From Asterias amurensis (taxonomy: Eukaryota; Echinodermata; Asteroidea; Forcipulatida; Asteriidae), in the NCBI RefSeq assembly GCF_032118995.1, contig NC_092669.1:2851501-2915500 (forward strand): a DNA stretch of 64,000 bases, given 5' to 3'. Numbering within the stretch: position 1 is the first letter of the stretch; every line of letters starts with the position of its first letter. Of this stretch, positions 12,001-24,000 are shown piece by piece. The notes beneath the pieces are model-generated. The model saw only the letters and a program-made list of their open reading frames with translations, did not search any database and had not been told where the DNA came from. The position numbers and the translations under genes were made by a program.

Positions 12001-12819
12001 AGGTACGGTAAGGTAACCGGTAAAAAGAGAAAGTACTTATTTTTATCCCTTTGCTTATTTATTTCTTGCATAAATTCTTGATCTTATTAAAAGAAACAAA
12101 GAAACATCTCAATAACTTTTAACTTTTAAAAGAAACATCTCAATAACTTTTAACGAAAAAGTTTCAGTATCATGGCGCCACCACTTTTTCATTCGATATG
12201 AAATAACGTAGGAACTTATTTACCTGATTGATATATCCCTTTTTGTAAAAATGAGGGATAACTTTCCGTATGGCGCCAACGCTTTTTTACAAATTTTTAC
12301 AAAAAGGGATATCTCATTGCATTGAGGCAAATTATATACTTTATTATTTCATAATCATACCGAATGTCGAATGAAAAAGTGGTGGCGCCATACAGAAACT
12401 TTTCCAAAATGAGTGAAAAAGTGATGGCGCCGAACGGAAAGTTATCCCTTTTAACTTTTAATTAACTCTTGATTACTAACAAGAGTCTTGTAAGTTGTTG
12501 TTATTAAATTATAAATAAATGCATGGTAAAAATTAATGTCACTCAAGCATGTTGACAAGGCCGGTTCCTAGTCGGTCGCGCGATGGAAATCTTGCGCGCG
12601 ATCCTAGGACTGAAACACAAACCTGTGTCATTTTATGATCGATTGCGCGTCAAGATTTCCATCGCGCGACCGACTATAACTCGGCCTTCTTTAGCAATCA
12701 CACCAACATAAATTGAAAGCAATGTTTCCCAACTCAGCCCACAAATCTAATCTATCTCAGCTCATTATACTCACCTTTAGAAGTAAATTCAAGCTTTCAT
12801 AATCAATTGTTTCTGCCAT
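6091..12819 (-). CDS. COMMD9: COMM domain-containing protein 9
   Basis: COMMD9 is a subunit of the COMMD ring in the CCC/Commander complex, which works with Retriever in endosome-to-surface recycling; human COMMD9 is linked to Notch and other cargo. Seven exons on the minus strand: 12819-12775, 10751-10620, 9836-9752, 8428-8374, 7795-7761, 6810-6707, 6231-6091. All junctions are GT-AG and in phase; the sum is 198 aa, the length I recall for human COMMD9. It starts MAETIDYESLNLLLK and continues ASSRDIVVRLC. An alpha-helical N-terminal (HN) domain covers about 1-115. The COMM domain is about 119-190, with SLPRLVDFDWRVDIKTSSD and SVPTCVLQLK, and the C-terminus has the diagnostic VELSKETLDTMLDGLG. 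Introns carry family A and B elements and two SINEs. A possible 42-nt in-frame cassette exon lies in intron 2. It is divergent from TRAF6. Identification is firm; the exact exon borders are my reading of splice sites. Confidence 0.95.
7342..7515. repeat. GATTTCACCAAACTCTTCCTAACTTAGGA MITE-like element
   Basis: Begins GTTGATTTCACCAAACTCTTC and ends near AACTTTGCGTTTCGTCAAAA, with inverted CTAACTTAGGA/TCCTAAGTTAGG units inside. A close relative is at 62584-62762. It lies in COMMD9 intron 5. Confidence 0.55.
7924..8290. mobile_element. TTAA family B element
   Basis: TTAA at 7920-7923 and 8291-8294. Ends AGGCACTGGACACTCTCG and the inverted counterpart. The interior contains the family blocks CTCCCTCTGAAGTAAC and TTTTTGAGAAAGAGG. 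In COMMD9 intron 4. Confidence 0.75.
8725..9113. mobile_element. TTAA family A palindromic MITE
   Basis: Flanked by TTAA at 8721-8724 and 9114-9117. Almost fully palindromic around GGGTCAAAATTTTGACTCCC. The left end carries a small duplication (AACACGAACACG). In COMMD9 intron 3. Confidence 0.85.
9239..9498 (+). mobile_element. tRNA-derived SINE, copy 1
   Basis: A pol III-type A box (TAGTCTAGTTGG, 9310-9321) and B box (GGTTCGAATCC, 9354-9364) are followed by a body with TTTTTTCACAGGACTCGG and a tail TATTAATATTCTTTATCCC..GGTGCAAATTTAAC. The tRNA-like part is not a clean cloverleaf, so it is a SINE head and not a tRNA gene. In COMMD9 intron 3. Confidence 0.75.
9501..9731 (+). mobile_element. 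tRNA-derived SINE, copy 2 (tandem)
   Basis: Second copy of the preceding element in the same orientation, more than 95% identical by eye from TTGCGGTACCCGCTGCC onward, with a shorter tail. The head-to-tail arrangement suggests a local tandem duplication rather than two insertions. Other copies in reverse orientation: 21250-21530, 51763-52010, and a tail fragment at 53260-53370. Confidence 0.75.
9865..10241. mobile_element. TTAA family B element
   Basis: TTAA at 9861-9864 and 10242-10245. Ends AGGCAGTGGACACTATTGG and inverse (CCAATAGTG..). Subterminal blocks include TCTGAAGTGACGTAGTTTTT and a small internal inverted repeat (TCGAGACCTC../..GAGGTCTTCAAATC). In COMMD9 intron 2. No coding capacity. 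Confidence 0.8.
10335..10376 (-). other. Possible 14-codon cassette exon of COMMD9
   Basis: Between COMMD9 exons 2 and 3, TTTGTAG (acceptor at 10377-10378) is followed by 42 nt that keep frame (VFIPETSTKELDKE) and a GTCAGG donor. Inclusion would add 14 residues between the phase-0 exons. Human COMMD9 has nothing comparable as I recall it, so skipping gives the canonical protein. Weak donor; low confidence. Confidence 0.25.
11409..11792. mobile_element. TTAA family A palindromic MITE
   Basis: TTAA at 11405-11408 and 11793-11796; same palindrome and core as the 5077-5458 copy. In COMMD9 intron 1. It is followed by the GC-rich repeat at 11825-11990. Confidence 0.85.
12156..12447. repeat. GGCGCCACCACTTTTTCATTCG inverted-repeat element
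   Basis: CATGGCGCCACCACTTTTTCATTCG near 12172 is mirrored by CGAATGAAAAAGTGGTGGCGCCAT near 12365-12390. Extra inverted copies (GGATAACTTTCCGTATGGCGCC) lie inside and at the right edge, suggesting one element within another. A related element is at 46842-46970. In COMMD9 intron 1. Confidence 0.65.
12560..12690. repeat. Palindrome with GC-rich stem
   Basis: GTCGGTCGCGCGATGGAAATCTTG near 12573 is mirrored by CAAGATTTCCATCGCGCGACCGAC near 12651-12675, followed by the mirrored AAGGCCG/CGGCCTT ends. It is a compact hairpin in COMMD9 intron 1, about 90 bp from exon 1. Confidence 0.75.
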
Positions 12820-13823
12820 ACTTAACCGAAAATAGACGGAAAAAAGTGGAGACAATGTCAAAGGAAGTGAACTCCTCGCTCAAAACAGCACCAACCTATC
12901 GAGCACTATTCCCAGACGTACGAATAGTTGAACCAGTTCAAATCTCCACAAACTTGTAGGCACCTGACTAAGAAAAAATAATGTGCATGCCTTTCAGTCA
13001 ACAGGGGGCGCTGCACAATCAAGAAGTCTACGGGATGTGAGGGGGCGTGGCTGATTCATTGTTTATCATGCATGCCACGGTCTGGGCCCAGTTTGAACCC
13101 CAACTCAGAGGAGGTCTGGCGGGGTATTATTTTTGTTTTTATCAGTCTGGTGTGGGTTTTCTTCATTGGGATTTTCCCTCCGTTTATCTTAAACTGAACA
13201 TGTTCTTCTCTTTTTCTATTTTATCATGTTATAATTAATTAATTTTGTGTGTGCTACATTGCAATTTCAAGGTTTGAACTATGGATCTGGCATGTTGATG
13301 GAGGAAGGAGTCCTAGATAGAACCATGGAGCTACGAGAATATAGCTCCATGATCATCGAGACCACTGGAGAAAGAACGAAAGAACAGATAGGAAAGGATT
13401 GAACGTAAACAAAAATAATGTTTACCAAACTGATTATTGTCCATGGGAGATAAACCAATAGAATATGAATAGGCATTTCACGAGGGCGCAAATCCTTCCT
13501 GCTGCGCGTAAAAAACAAAACCAGTCAACAACCAACCAAACAAAAAGCAAACAAGCAAACAAAACGATTATAAGCAATAAAACAAGCAATAAATTGACCT
13601 AGATAATCTTTGGTCTTCAAATCCTCGGTGTAAAGATATGTGAGTCAGTTGATGCATGATAATCTGATTTCAGTCATGTAGTTTCCAATCATAGACACTA
13701 TAAAATAGTACAAATCGCTCATAAATTCCAAGTCCGAGAGGCTAATAGCCCAGCTTTTGCATGAGCCGGTCTGGGTCTATCTTTATTCATGGAGGTAGTT
13801 TTGCACGGGAATCACAGAAATTC
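12820..13823. promoter_or_regulatory. COMMD9 5' flank
   Basis: The interval just right of the COMMD9 start codon must hold its promoter. I see no clear TATA box and cannot place a start site. TRAF6 is transcribed away on the other strand, but its first coding exon is 5.2 kb off, so a shared promoter is possible only if TRAF6 has an upstream 5' UTR exon here. The rest of the interval contains no supported exon. Confidence 0.35.
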
Positions 13824-13827
13824 TTAA

Positions 13828-14213
13828 AGGAACACGTTGCCTTGGATCGGACGAGTTGGTCTATTAAAAGCGTTTGAAACCGTTTGTTATGAAATGCATA
13901 TGGTTAGAAAGATGTTTTAAAAGTAGAATATAATGATCCACACAAGTATCACTCGAAACTGCACGGTTTTCCTTTTACGTCGCGAACTATCACGGTCGGC
14001 CATTTATGGGAGTCAAAATTTTGACTCCCATAATTAATGGCCGACCGTGTTAGTCGACAGGGTAAAAAGAAAACCACACAATTTCGAGGCATATTTGTGT
14101 AGATCATTGTATTCTACTTTTACAATATCTTTCTAACCATATACATTTTACAACAAACGGTTACAGAACGATTTTCAAAGACCAACTCGACCGATCCAAG
14201 GCAACGTGTTCCT
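13828..14213. mobile_element. TTAA family A palindromic MITE
   Basis: TTAA at 13824-13827 and 14214-14217; core TCAAAATTTTGACTCCCATAA, with a few bases inserted next to it. Lies between COMMD9 and TRAF6. Confidence 0.85.
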
Positions 14214-15504
14214 TTAAGGGTACACACTTTTGATCGAAATTGACCACTTACTCACAAACAATTTCCTTTTGCAATTATAAATTTAGCTAAATAAAAATAA
14301 GCCCTACTTGTTGACCCGTTGCATCACGTGGACGTGGCTGATAAAAATTGGCGGTTGTAAAGTGCGCCCTCATTTTTATTTTTGTGGAATTTGGCTTTTA
14401 TTCCCGCTTATCTAGAGGTCAAGAGTGCTTTTCTTTCACTTGTTTATATAATTGATACTAAAAATGCAATGGAATGCACTTCATGGTTTGAGTGCCGTCA
14501 CGTTGTGTACTTAAGAAAGACGTTTGCGCTTATACTGACCAATACAATCTTAAAAAGTCTTCAAAGAATTAGAACATACTTGCCCGGAATGACCGTAGGA
14601 TTACAACAAGCATGATCGAGCATATCCCGTAGAACCGGTATAGATACGGGAAATTCCCTATTCTTAGAATTGCACGTGAGGGAGTTTCCCGGTAGTTCAT
14701 GAATAGATTGCGGTGAAATGCATGAGTGGGCGATAGCAACTATTACGAAATACACGTCCGTTGCTACTCGTAATTCCCCTACTGCATACTGAGTCGTGGC
14801 AGAATGTCAGTCGAGCTGATGACCATTTTTGGTTTTCGTAAGTGGAGTTTTGACTTTCTGAAAATACTAAAATAGGGCACAGTCAGTGGGAATTCTTGGT
14901 TGGGCCGTGTATGTATAGTTTAGGACTTGATTTGGCCGGGTTAAGATTGTGAAGAGATGAGTTGGCATTGTTCATGGGATTACGCTGCATTTGCATAAAC
15001 TGTGGACTTCATTGTTATTTACCGGTACTTGTGCACCTCTGTACCCGTACGGGGTATCACCTTGGCCCGATTAGCTTGGTGAATGGTCAGTGAGCAACCC
15101 GGATATGGAATCGAAGTGTGTTGTTCCAGGTAGGTGTGAGGTAGAATGGTTTATGATGATCACAATGACACTGGCTGTCTCTCAGTGCAGAGCCATACTC
15201 AGTCAAATGATGTTACTGGGTGTTTTTTGGTCAGCTTTATGGATGGTGGTTTTCTCTCAAAATTGTTCGTTTTCTTCAGTTTTCTTGAAATTGGATTTTT
15301 ATATTATAGAAGACGGACGAAATGGAGTTCCATGTTCCAAGTTACATACATGTAAGTACTGTATTTGAAATGATCTGGGACAGACTATGTCTGGGACCAT
15401 TGAACAAAATCAATCAACATTTTTTTTTCATTTATTATTTATTTAAATTTTACTTGTGAACTCACGGACTGGTAAATGTTTTACCAAATCCAAGCCAAGC
15501 ATAC

Positions 15505-16350
15505 TACAACTATGATGAGTTTCGCTCCGCTAACTTGGAGACGATAGCGGAACGAACCTCATAGTTCCAGGAGGAGTATAGCTAGACCCAGTAACTGGTT
15601 CGACTGAGAGTGTCAAAATTTCAAAAAAAGGAGTACAGCGCCCCAATTACTGGGTCTAGAGTATAGCCTACTTGTTGAGGCTAGCCTATAGTACATGTTT
15701 CCGTTTTGTAAAATTCGTAAAGTATATTTTGTACAAGATACATCTTTGGAAATAGTTGTGATGATCGTAACCCTCGATCCTCTTGACGAAGGATTGAGGG
15801 TAAGGATCATTGCAACTACTCCTAGCACTATGAGGTTCGTTCGGCTGTCGTCTCCACGGTAGCGGAACGAACCTCATAGTTCTAGGAATAATCTAGGAGT
15901 AGTACACATGTGTGTCTTCCGGGATTAAACAAAATAACTAGTTTGGAACATTGCCATGGAATTGCAGGGTGCTTTCCCAACTTTTAAAGTTGAAGGTTTT
16001 AAATTTGAGGGGTGGCGAGGGGGAGGGAACAATGTGAGTGGTAACTCAGAATGAAATACATGAATTTGGTAAGAGGTGATGAAAAAAAAACATGGCGCAG
16101 ACAGATTTAAACCTTGCTATTTTGAGACTACATGAATATTCTACTGCAATATAGGAGAAGATTTTTGGTATTCGAGAGACTTCTATACTGCCGCAGAATA
16201 GATTTTTCAGAATTCAGGACACATCGCACTTCTGAAAACAACCGTCCTTCTATTAACTGCCTTCTGCCTACTCCTAGAACTATTTGGTTTGTTCCGCTAT
16301 CGTCTCCACGAAGTGCGGAAAGAACCTCCATAGTTCTAGGAGTAGGCAGA
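15505..16350. repeat. Cluster of AGGTTCGTTCCGCTATCG hairpin elements
   Basis: Three inverted-repeat units share GAACCTCATAGTTC and CGCTATCGTCTCC-type blocks: 15509-15570, 15825-15890 and 16262-16350. The third is compact: CCTACTCCTAGAACTAT is mirrored by ATAGTTCTAGGAGTAGG. GGGTCTAG/CTAGACCC at 15588-15660 adds another inverted pair. Their spacing suggests a broken larger element or repeated insertion of one MITE family. Confidence 0.6.
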
Positions 16351-16508
16351 AGGTAGAAAATCAGCTGGAGTACTACAGTTTGCCTAGTGGATCGAGGGGA
16401 CTTCTCGTTGAAACTCAATGCCACAGATTGAGTTCTTAATTGGGTTTAACGTATCGACTAGCTTGCTCAGGAGACTGAGGACACAACACAGACTATGGAA
16501 CTCTAACA

Positions 16509-16767
16509 ACCTGGGCCCAATGTCAAGGCTCAACTTACTGTAAGCACAGAATCGGCGCTTACATACATGTAAGCAGGGAATTCTGTGGTTACGGCAAGCG
16601 TATTTCACGGGTTAGCGGCAAATTTTGGCTTTTGCGCGTGCATACTCCACATTACTAGGCATTCTATGCTTACAAGGCTAGCACAGAAATTGGGCGCTTG
16701 CAGGTAAGCGGGGAATCTTGATTGTAAGCACAGAATTTGGCGGTAAGCAGAGTCATGAAATTGGGCC
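16509..16767. repeat. GGGCCCAAT..GCTTACTGTAAGCACAGAATC element
   Basis: Starts GGGCCCAATGTCAAGGCTCA and ends AGTCATGAAATTGGGCCC, with repeated GTAAGC/GCTTAC units. The same element, better preserved, is at 30470-30705. Imperfect inverted ends of about 20 bp suggest a MITE. Confidence 0.65.
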
Positions 16768-17479
16768 CTGGAAAATGCAATGTTCAAATCCCATGGTCTA
16801 CTTCCAGTCAAAGTATGTGGTGACAATTTAAAGAGAGAACTTAGATAACTAACACTTCCTGAAGTTGATTTAGTGTTTGGTAATTCACAGTGATCCAACT
16901 TATCTTTTACTTTTGTTCAATACAGTTTTATAAAGAAACCTGTTGACGTAAGCTTTCACTTTTGGTCATTGTTTTCTAATCACAGATTGTAAATTTACAG
17001 AACATTATGTCATCATAGAAAGCCGGTCTTTTTAAATCTTTTCCCGAAGCGCTGTCAAAGTTTCAGATCAGTTTCAGACTAATTTCCTCTTCCAGAATCA
17101 GTCTGGCAAAAAAAAAAAAAAACCCAAAGAGAAACACAAAGCTACTCAGTGTTCAGTGTTCCAACCCCAGCAAAGTATTCTTTGGAGAACAACAACCTTT
17201 ACCCCCCCCATAACTAGACAAAAGTTTATACTTATCTTTTGTTGACCATCGTCTGGTCTCTGGTGACTGATTTCAAGGGCGGATCGTTGTACATGTACCT
17301 GTTTTTATACTTCCGGGACTCCAAACTTTATCGATAGAGTGATTCTAAAAGAAACCATCCTGTCTATTTGTAGTGTTCGGCATGGCCCATTTAACACAGT
17401 TGAAGCACGTTGCCAAAACTAGACTGGCCTACGGCTGTAGAGTTTAGCTGTATCTAGACACCAATTCGGATACAACAAT

Positions 17480-17915
17480 TTCTTAGAACTCTACAGTCTT
17501 CCTAACAACCAGATTTCCTGTCTTCCATGCCTCTAAAACACCGCAGCCTGGATCGAGACGCTGTCTACAAAGTCTTGTTCTATCACCCCCATTCTGAAAC
17601 AACTACACTGGCTCCCTATCTCTCAACGAATCATCTTCAAGCTGATGCTCATTGTCCACAAAGCACTTAACGGGAAGGCTCCCCACTGTACATGTATCTC
17701 AGAACTGCTTCAAGTTTACACTTCGTCAAGGAATCTTTGATCCAGTTCCATGCTTTTCCTCATTGAACCCAAGTCGTGAAACTTTGGGGTGACTTTTCTT
17801 TACCTGCGCCACTCATCTGGAACTCTCTATCACTTAATCTTAGATCTTGTCTTGTACCACAAAATACAAATCTTTTCTAAAAGCTTATCTTATGTCACAG
17901 GTTTTCAAGGACTAA
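17480..17915 (+). mobile_element. LINE reverse-transcriptase 3' remnant
   Basis: Interrupted frames on the plus strand read PILKQLHWLPISQRIIFKL, LMLIVHKALNGKAP and IWNSLSLNLRSC, the thumb/C-terminal region typical of CR1/L2-type non-LTR reverse transcriptases. Frame changes are present (for example after NGKAPH, where CTGTACATG intervenes). It is a dead 5'-truncated copy just upstream of the first TRAF6 coding exon. Confidence 0.75.
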
Positions 17916-18026
17916 TAATTTTGTTGTGTCTGTTTTTTTAAAATATATTTTATAGTCTTTATGTTTAAGGTATAGGTATACAAATTGTAATTAATTTTGT
18001 TTTTAAATTTTTATTTGTCATCCCAG

Positions 18027-21000
18027 ATCAGAAGATGTCCGCAACTTCTTGATACACGATTCGTTAAAGCGATGGAAGGTAAAAGCGACAAGGAGCTTGC
18101 CCTAGAAGAGGACTACCACCCTCCTCCCCAGAGTGCAAGTTTTCACCCAACCCCCGGCCCAACCTTGGACTCGTACGGCAGCATTAATGAGAGCACCGAG
18201 GGCTATGACCTCAAATTCGAGCCCCGACTCGAGCCCAAGTATGAGTGCCCCATCTGTCTGATGTGCTTGCGGGAGCCGATGCAAACAGAATGTGGGCACC
18301 GGTTTTGTGGCGCGTGCATAATACGATCACTCAGGTAAGTTTAGAGCGTTGGTTTTAATTTTTCGACCACCTGAACATAATAATAATAATCGGTTTTTAA
18401 TAGCGCTTTACATTCCCGAAGGGTGTCAAAGCACTTCCAACATTATAACCCCTGGTCACTGGGCCTTAAATCATTCCTTAAAGCTTTTGGACACTTTCGG
18501 TACAGACAAAAAAATACAAGTTTAATGCTGAAAGGTAATGGTGAAAGACTTCTCTTGAAATTTTATTCCATGAAATGCTTTACTTTTTGAGAAAACATTA
18601 AAACAATATCAATTCTCGATGTTGAAAATTACGGATTTATTTTAAACACATGTCATGACACGGCGAAACGTGCGGAAACAAGGGTGGGTTTTCCTGTTAT
18701 TTCCTCCCGACTCCGATGACCAATTGAGCCTAAATTTTCACAGGTTTGTTATTTTATATAGAAGTTGTGATACAGGACGTGTGGGCCTTGGACAACACTG
18801 TTTACACAAAGTTTCCAATGGCTTTAAACCATCTCAGCACCCTAGGGAGTATGCCTGTGCAACATGTGCTACTAAGCTAAATAAATCACAAGAACCATCT
18901 CTGCCCTCACAGGTACCCATTTACTGGATGGAGAGAAGCATTTACAAGTGTCATGACCGGGATTGGAACCCACACTCTGCTGATCTAAAACACCAGAGCT
19001 TGAGTTCGGTGCCCTTGTCCTGCAATGTGTTTGAAATCCATTCTCCAAATTAGGCTTTGAAAGCATGGCTTGCAACAGAAAGTAGAAGCTGTGGCTCTGA
19101 AAATTAGTCTTGATTTATTTCATTTTTGCAGTGGCAATCATATCTGCACATGGCTGCCTGCCCAAAAGCTTGGTGTCATGTAAATCTTTAAAATGAAAAA
19201 AATACATCTTCCCAACTTGTTTTCAAGCGTTGCCAACAGTGACACTGACATTTAAAGATGTGTGTTACATTGGAAAGAGTAAAAATTTAAATATTCACAG
19301 ATTCAAAATATGGTTATTTTTTATGGTAGGAAAATCCCTTTGAAATGTTTTTGCTCAAAATGCAGTTTTAGAGAAATAAGTAAAACAATTATTCTTCATC
19401 TCGTGAGTCAAAAACTCAATATTTGAAAACAGTGACAAATTTAGTTTGTTTTGCCACTATTTTTGCTGACAGTTACTCCGGGACCAATTGAGCTTAACTT
19501 TTTACAGATTTGCTATTTCATATACACGTTGGGTCGCATCAAGTGTGGATTATACCTTGGCCTTTGACCAGTGTCAGAGCCAGGGTGGGCGGTGCTGGGC
19601 AGGCCTGCCCAGGACTCACAGGTTTTGGCCAGTGCTCTCCGAGCAAAATACATTGTGCCACCCAGCAACGATTTCAAAATATTGTCCACTGTGCATTGAT
19701 CTGGGACACAGCTAAAGATAAGGATTGTCAGAGAAAGAACACAGTCAAAAGGCCAACTTTTGCATGGCCCCATACCATGAACATATTACTGGAAACCTGG
19801 CCCCACTTCAGCAATAATGGCACCATTTTAAAAACATGAATAATTTTGTTGATCCACTCGCCCCCTGGTGGACTTCCCAAAAAACTGGATATTATTGCCC
19901 GCCACTCAAATTGGTCTAGCTACAATTCCCTGCCTTTGACAATTGCAATGTGACACATGTGCACTCCAGGGCTAAGCTTCATAGAAGAAAATACAATACA
20001 ATGAGTCTTGAAGGTCATTTAGAGTAAAGTTAGGTGTCAAAAAGGGAAATTCCCTTCGCAGTCTCTGAACGTGATTGTAGGAGATCGCACACACCAGTGT
20101 GAATAACCCTTTCCCTTGGCTGATCTACAGGACAGGGATATTGTTTCGTTATGCGTCGTTCAAAATTAAAAAGCACATCGGGATTTAGAATAAGGTTTAA
20201 AAAAAAAAAGTCTTGACTTTGGGGTGTGGTTTGGTAGATCATGGTGGAACCTTTTGGTATTGTCTGGGGATTGCTGTACGTATTCACCATGATTTGAATT
20301 TCTGCTTATGGTAAAGCTTTGGTGATTGTAGGAGATCGCACATACCAGTGTGGATAACCCTTTCCCTTGGCTGATCTACAGGACAGGGGTGTGTTTTGTT
20401 ATCATGCGTCTCGTTCAAAACTAAAAAGCGCATCGTGATTTGGAATAAGGTTTTAAAAAAGAAGTCTTGACTTTGGAGTGTGGTTTGGTAGATCATGGTG
20501 GAAGCTTTTGGTATTGCATCTTGTCTGGGGACTGCTGTTTGTTTTCTCCATGATTTGAATTTCTGCTTCTGGTAAAGCTGTGGTGGGCAGTGACACCTTC
20601 TACTGACAGGTATGACTTGTAGTACTCTTTGGGTGGGTTCGAATCTCACCCGAGTAATATGCCTGTGATATTTTTTTCACAGGACTCGGGAATTTGTTTT
20701 TTTTAATTGTAACTTTTGTATGCAAGTTCGCCCCAAACAAGGCTTAAAGGCAGTGGACACTATTGGTAATATGGCACTTCAGAGGGAGCCGTTTCTCACA
20801 ATGTTTTATACCATCAACCTCTCCCCATTACTCGTACTTAATAAAGGTTTTATGCTAATAATTATTTTGAGTAATTACCAATAGTGTCCAATGCCTTTAA
20901 AGCCACTCTAGGTAAGGGCTACAAGAAGACAAACAAACAAACAAACAAACAAACAAACAAACAAACAAACAAACAAACAAACAAACAAACAAACAGGCAA

Positions 21001-24000
21001 GGAGTTCCAAAGAGATAGTGGAATAAAGTTGTTGGAATGGCTCTTTGGTCTACATCTAACAAATCAAGAGTGTATGGATGGAAGGAATTATAACGAGTAT
21101 ACAGTGCTAAAACACATCAGTGTGTGATGGGTGTTAAACCAAAATTAGTATTCTTTATCCCCAATGCAAATTTAACATCTATTAAATATATTGCAGTATT
21201 CTGTACTGTAATATTTTACGATGAGGTGATTGATTTCATAGATGGAAATTTGCATCGGGGTTAAAGAATATTAATTTTAGGCTTTAACCCATAAACACAG
21301 CGATGTGTGTAAGCATTGTATACTCAGTACTTTCCAGAGTCCTGTAAAAAAAATCACAGGCAAATTACTCGGGTGGGATTAGAACCCACGACCCTTGCAA
21401 TTCTAGAGCAGTGTCTTACCAACTAGACTACCGAGACTGCCTGGTAACTAGAGGCAGTTCGAATCCTATCTCTTAGCAGTGGCCACCGCAATGGTTTTAT
21501 GTTAAATTTGCATCGGGGATAAAGAGTTTTAATTTTGGTGTAACCCATACATGTATCAGGCATGCAACTGTAACTTCACCAAAATAGAGGAAATTACAAA
21601 ATTATGACTTTGTATAGTATTAATTTTTTTTCCAATTTTGAAACTGAGAGTAGCAAAAGAGGAAATCAGGCAAAAGAGGAAAAAAGAGGGAAAACAGAGG
21701 GGAAAAAAAGGAAAAGTTGCATGCCTGCATGTACACACCGATACGTGTTAGAAGCACCTTCTGCAACTCAGATCTGCACAAAAAGTTAAAATTCTAAGAC
21801 ATTTTTCGAGCCAGGTTTTTTTGGCGCAATGTCAAGGAATTTTGACAAAAAAGATGAGCTTCCTCTCAGGTTGAAAGTGTCTCCCCGATGAAGTGATTCA
21901 TTTCCTAGTAAGAAAACTAGGCCACGGAAATCGGAACTTCAGGGATCATATTGAGCCCCTTCCTCTCCCCATAGTTTGGTGGAAGTTGATTGGTTGATTG
22001 GTGATGAGAAGTTGTATTTCCTGTCGGAGGGGGGGATACATGTAGCCCTGGGTGAGAGGCTGACACCAGACAGACGTCTAGTAGATCCCTACACTTCTGG
22101 GCATGATCCGGTCTGGTGCCTGAGTAGCCCAAACCTTGCAGGATTCATCCAAATACAGTCTCTACATGCCTTGAGTTTTGTTCTAGTAGGGGCACAGCAA
22201 TTTTCCTGTGGTAAGGGGGCCGGGGCACACCTTGAAGACAATTTACATTTGAGGCTGACAACAGAGACGCCTAGATCGTAACTAACACTTCTGGGCATGA
22301 TTCCAATCTGGTTCCTGAGTAGCCCAAACACAGTGTCTGCATGCATTGAGTTTCGATCTTGAAGGGGCGCAGCAATTCTCCTCATGTAAGGGGGCACCTC
22401 CTATGAGGATGATTTAAAAATTTGTATGTGAACTTTGCAAAGGGGATATCACAGCAAAAGCACCTCTAGGGTACCAAGTGCTGCAATTGCTTGTGGGTGG
22501 CCCCTGGTTATTTAGGCTGTCCTCTGGAAACTTCTTTCAGAGCTGCGGTTTTCAACCTTCCTGCCAGCTTCTGGTGAAGAGTCAGCGCCTCTGGTACTAC
22601 AGCTTAGAGCAAGTTCAAGTGACACACTTAGTCGCCCCATGATTGACCACTGATGACCAGCAACACACATGCGCAGTGACGTACTCACTCGAACGACTCT
22701 AAACGATACCCTGGTCTTCAACACTTCCATTGCATTCCGCCTTTTCGCTATGTGTCACTGGTTCCCTCTGCGCTTTACACATGTAAGCATGGAACAGGCA
22801 ATCAGGACCATGGAAGAAACTATGTTCCTCCTGAGTCTGGTTCCAAATGGTCTGGACCGCAGGCCCGAGAACAAATCTATATTTAAGTAACTCTTTTGAA
22901 GCATTATTTTTATTTATTTATTATTATTATTATTTTTTTTTACAGGGATGCAGGCAGCCGATGTCCCGTAGATCAGCTTCCATTACAAAAGGTTGGTAAC
23001 CCTTTTTAAAAAATAAAACATTATATGTTCAAATGATTTTTTTTTAAATAAATAATAATTACAAGATTTATAGAGCACTAAATGTATGTTTTTAAGTGCT
23101 ATTGAAATCAGATTAACAAAGCAGATGGGGTTTTAAAAGTAATGATTTAAAAGTGTCCAATGAAGGTGCCGCTCAATGTCGATGAAGTTGCACGAGAATA
23201 ATGAAAGAAAAAACACCCTTGTTGCACAAATTTGTGTGCTTTCAGATGCATAATAAAGGGCTTCAGGCCTGATTGTCAGGCCTGAAGTTTTTATTATTTG
23301 AGCGAGAAGTTACCTCTTTCTCAAAAACGACATTACTTCAGAGCGAGCCGTTTCTCACAATGATTTCTACTATCAACAGCTCTCCATTTGCTTGTTACAA
23401 AGTAAGTTAAATATTATTTTTTAGTAATTGCCAAATTAGTGTCCAGTGCCTTTAAACCAGGATGTCATCTTTTTATTCCTGTCGACTTCTCGCTACCCAG
23501 GTTTATGACTATCGGTCACGCAGAGTGCGTACTCACAAGCTCTTACAAAATTAAAACAAATTGAAAGGGGAAAACCCTCAAAACATCTGGGATTTTCTGT
23601 TTAATGCATTGAGCAGGATTGCCAACAAAATTCTAAAGTGAAGTTGTTCTTCTAGTTGTGGGATGTAGTGATTTCTGCTCTATCAGCCAGGCTTCTGATG
23701 GATGATACCCAAGCCTACATCAGGGCTGTATGCTTCGTTTTTGAAAGGGCAAGGGCACCAAGGCATTTTCTTCTTGGCACCCTATGATGAATCTGCAAAT
23801 TTGTACTGGAGCATTTCAAGGGCACCAAGGCAATGACCAGGGGACACGGAGGCAATCGCCTTCGTTGCCTCCAGGAAGTATCAGGCCTGCTACATTTGTT
23901 ACATGGATTGTAAAAGGGGTAACCCTGTTTCAGCCCCAGGAGAGCTAGTAGGTGGCAACGGCCCCTGGAAAAGTAGTTGATTGTGCTCCAATCAACTATT

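Noticed and set aside
15090-15368. 92-aa frame between COMMD9 and TRAF6
   Set aside because: No recognisable family or splice pattern, and the overlapping second frame is equally open; probably chance.
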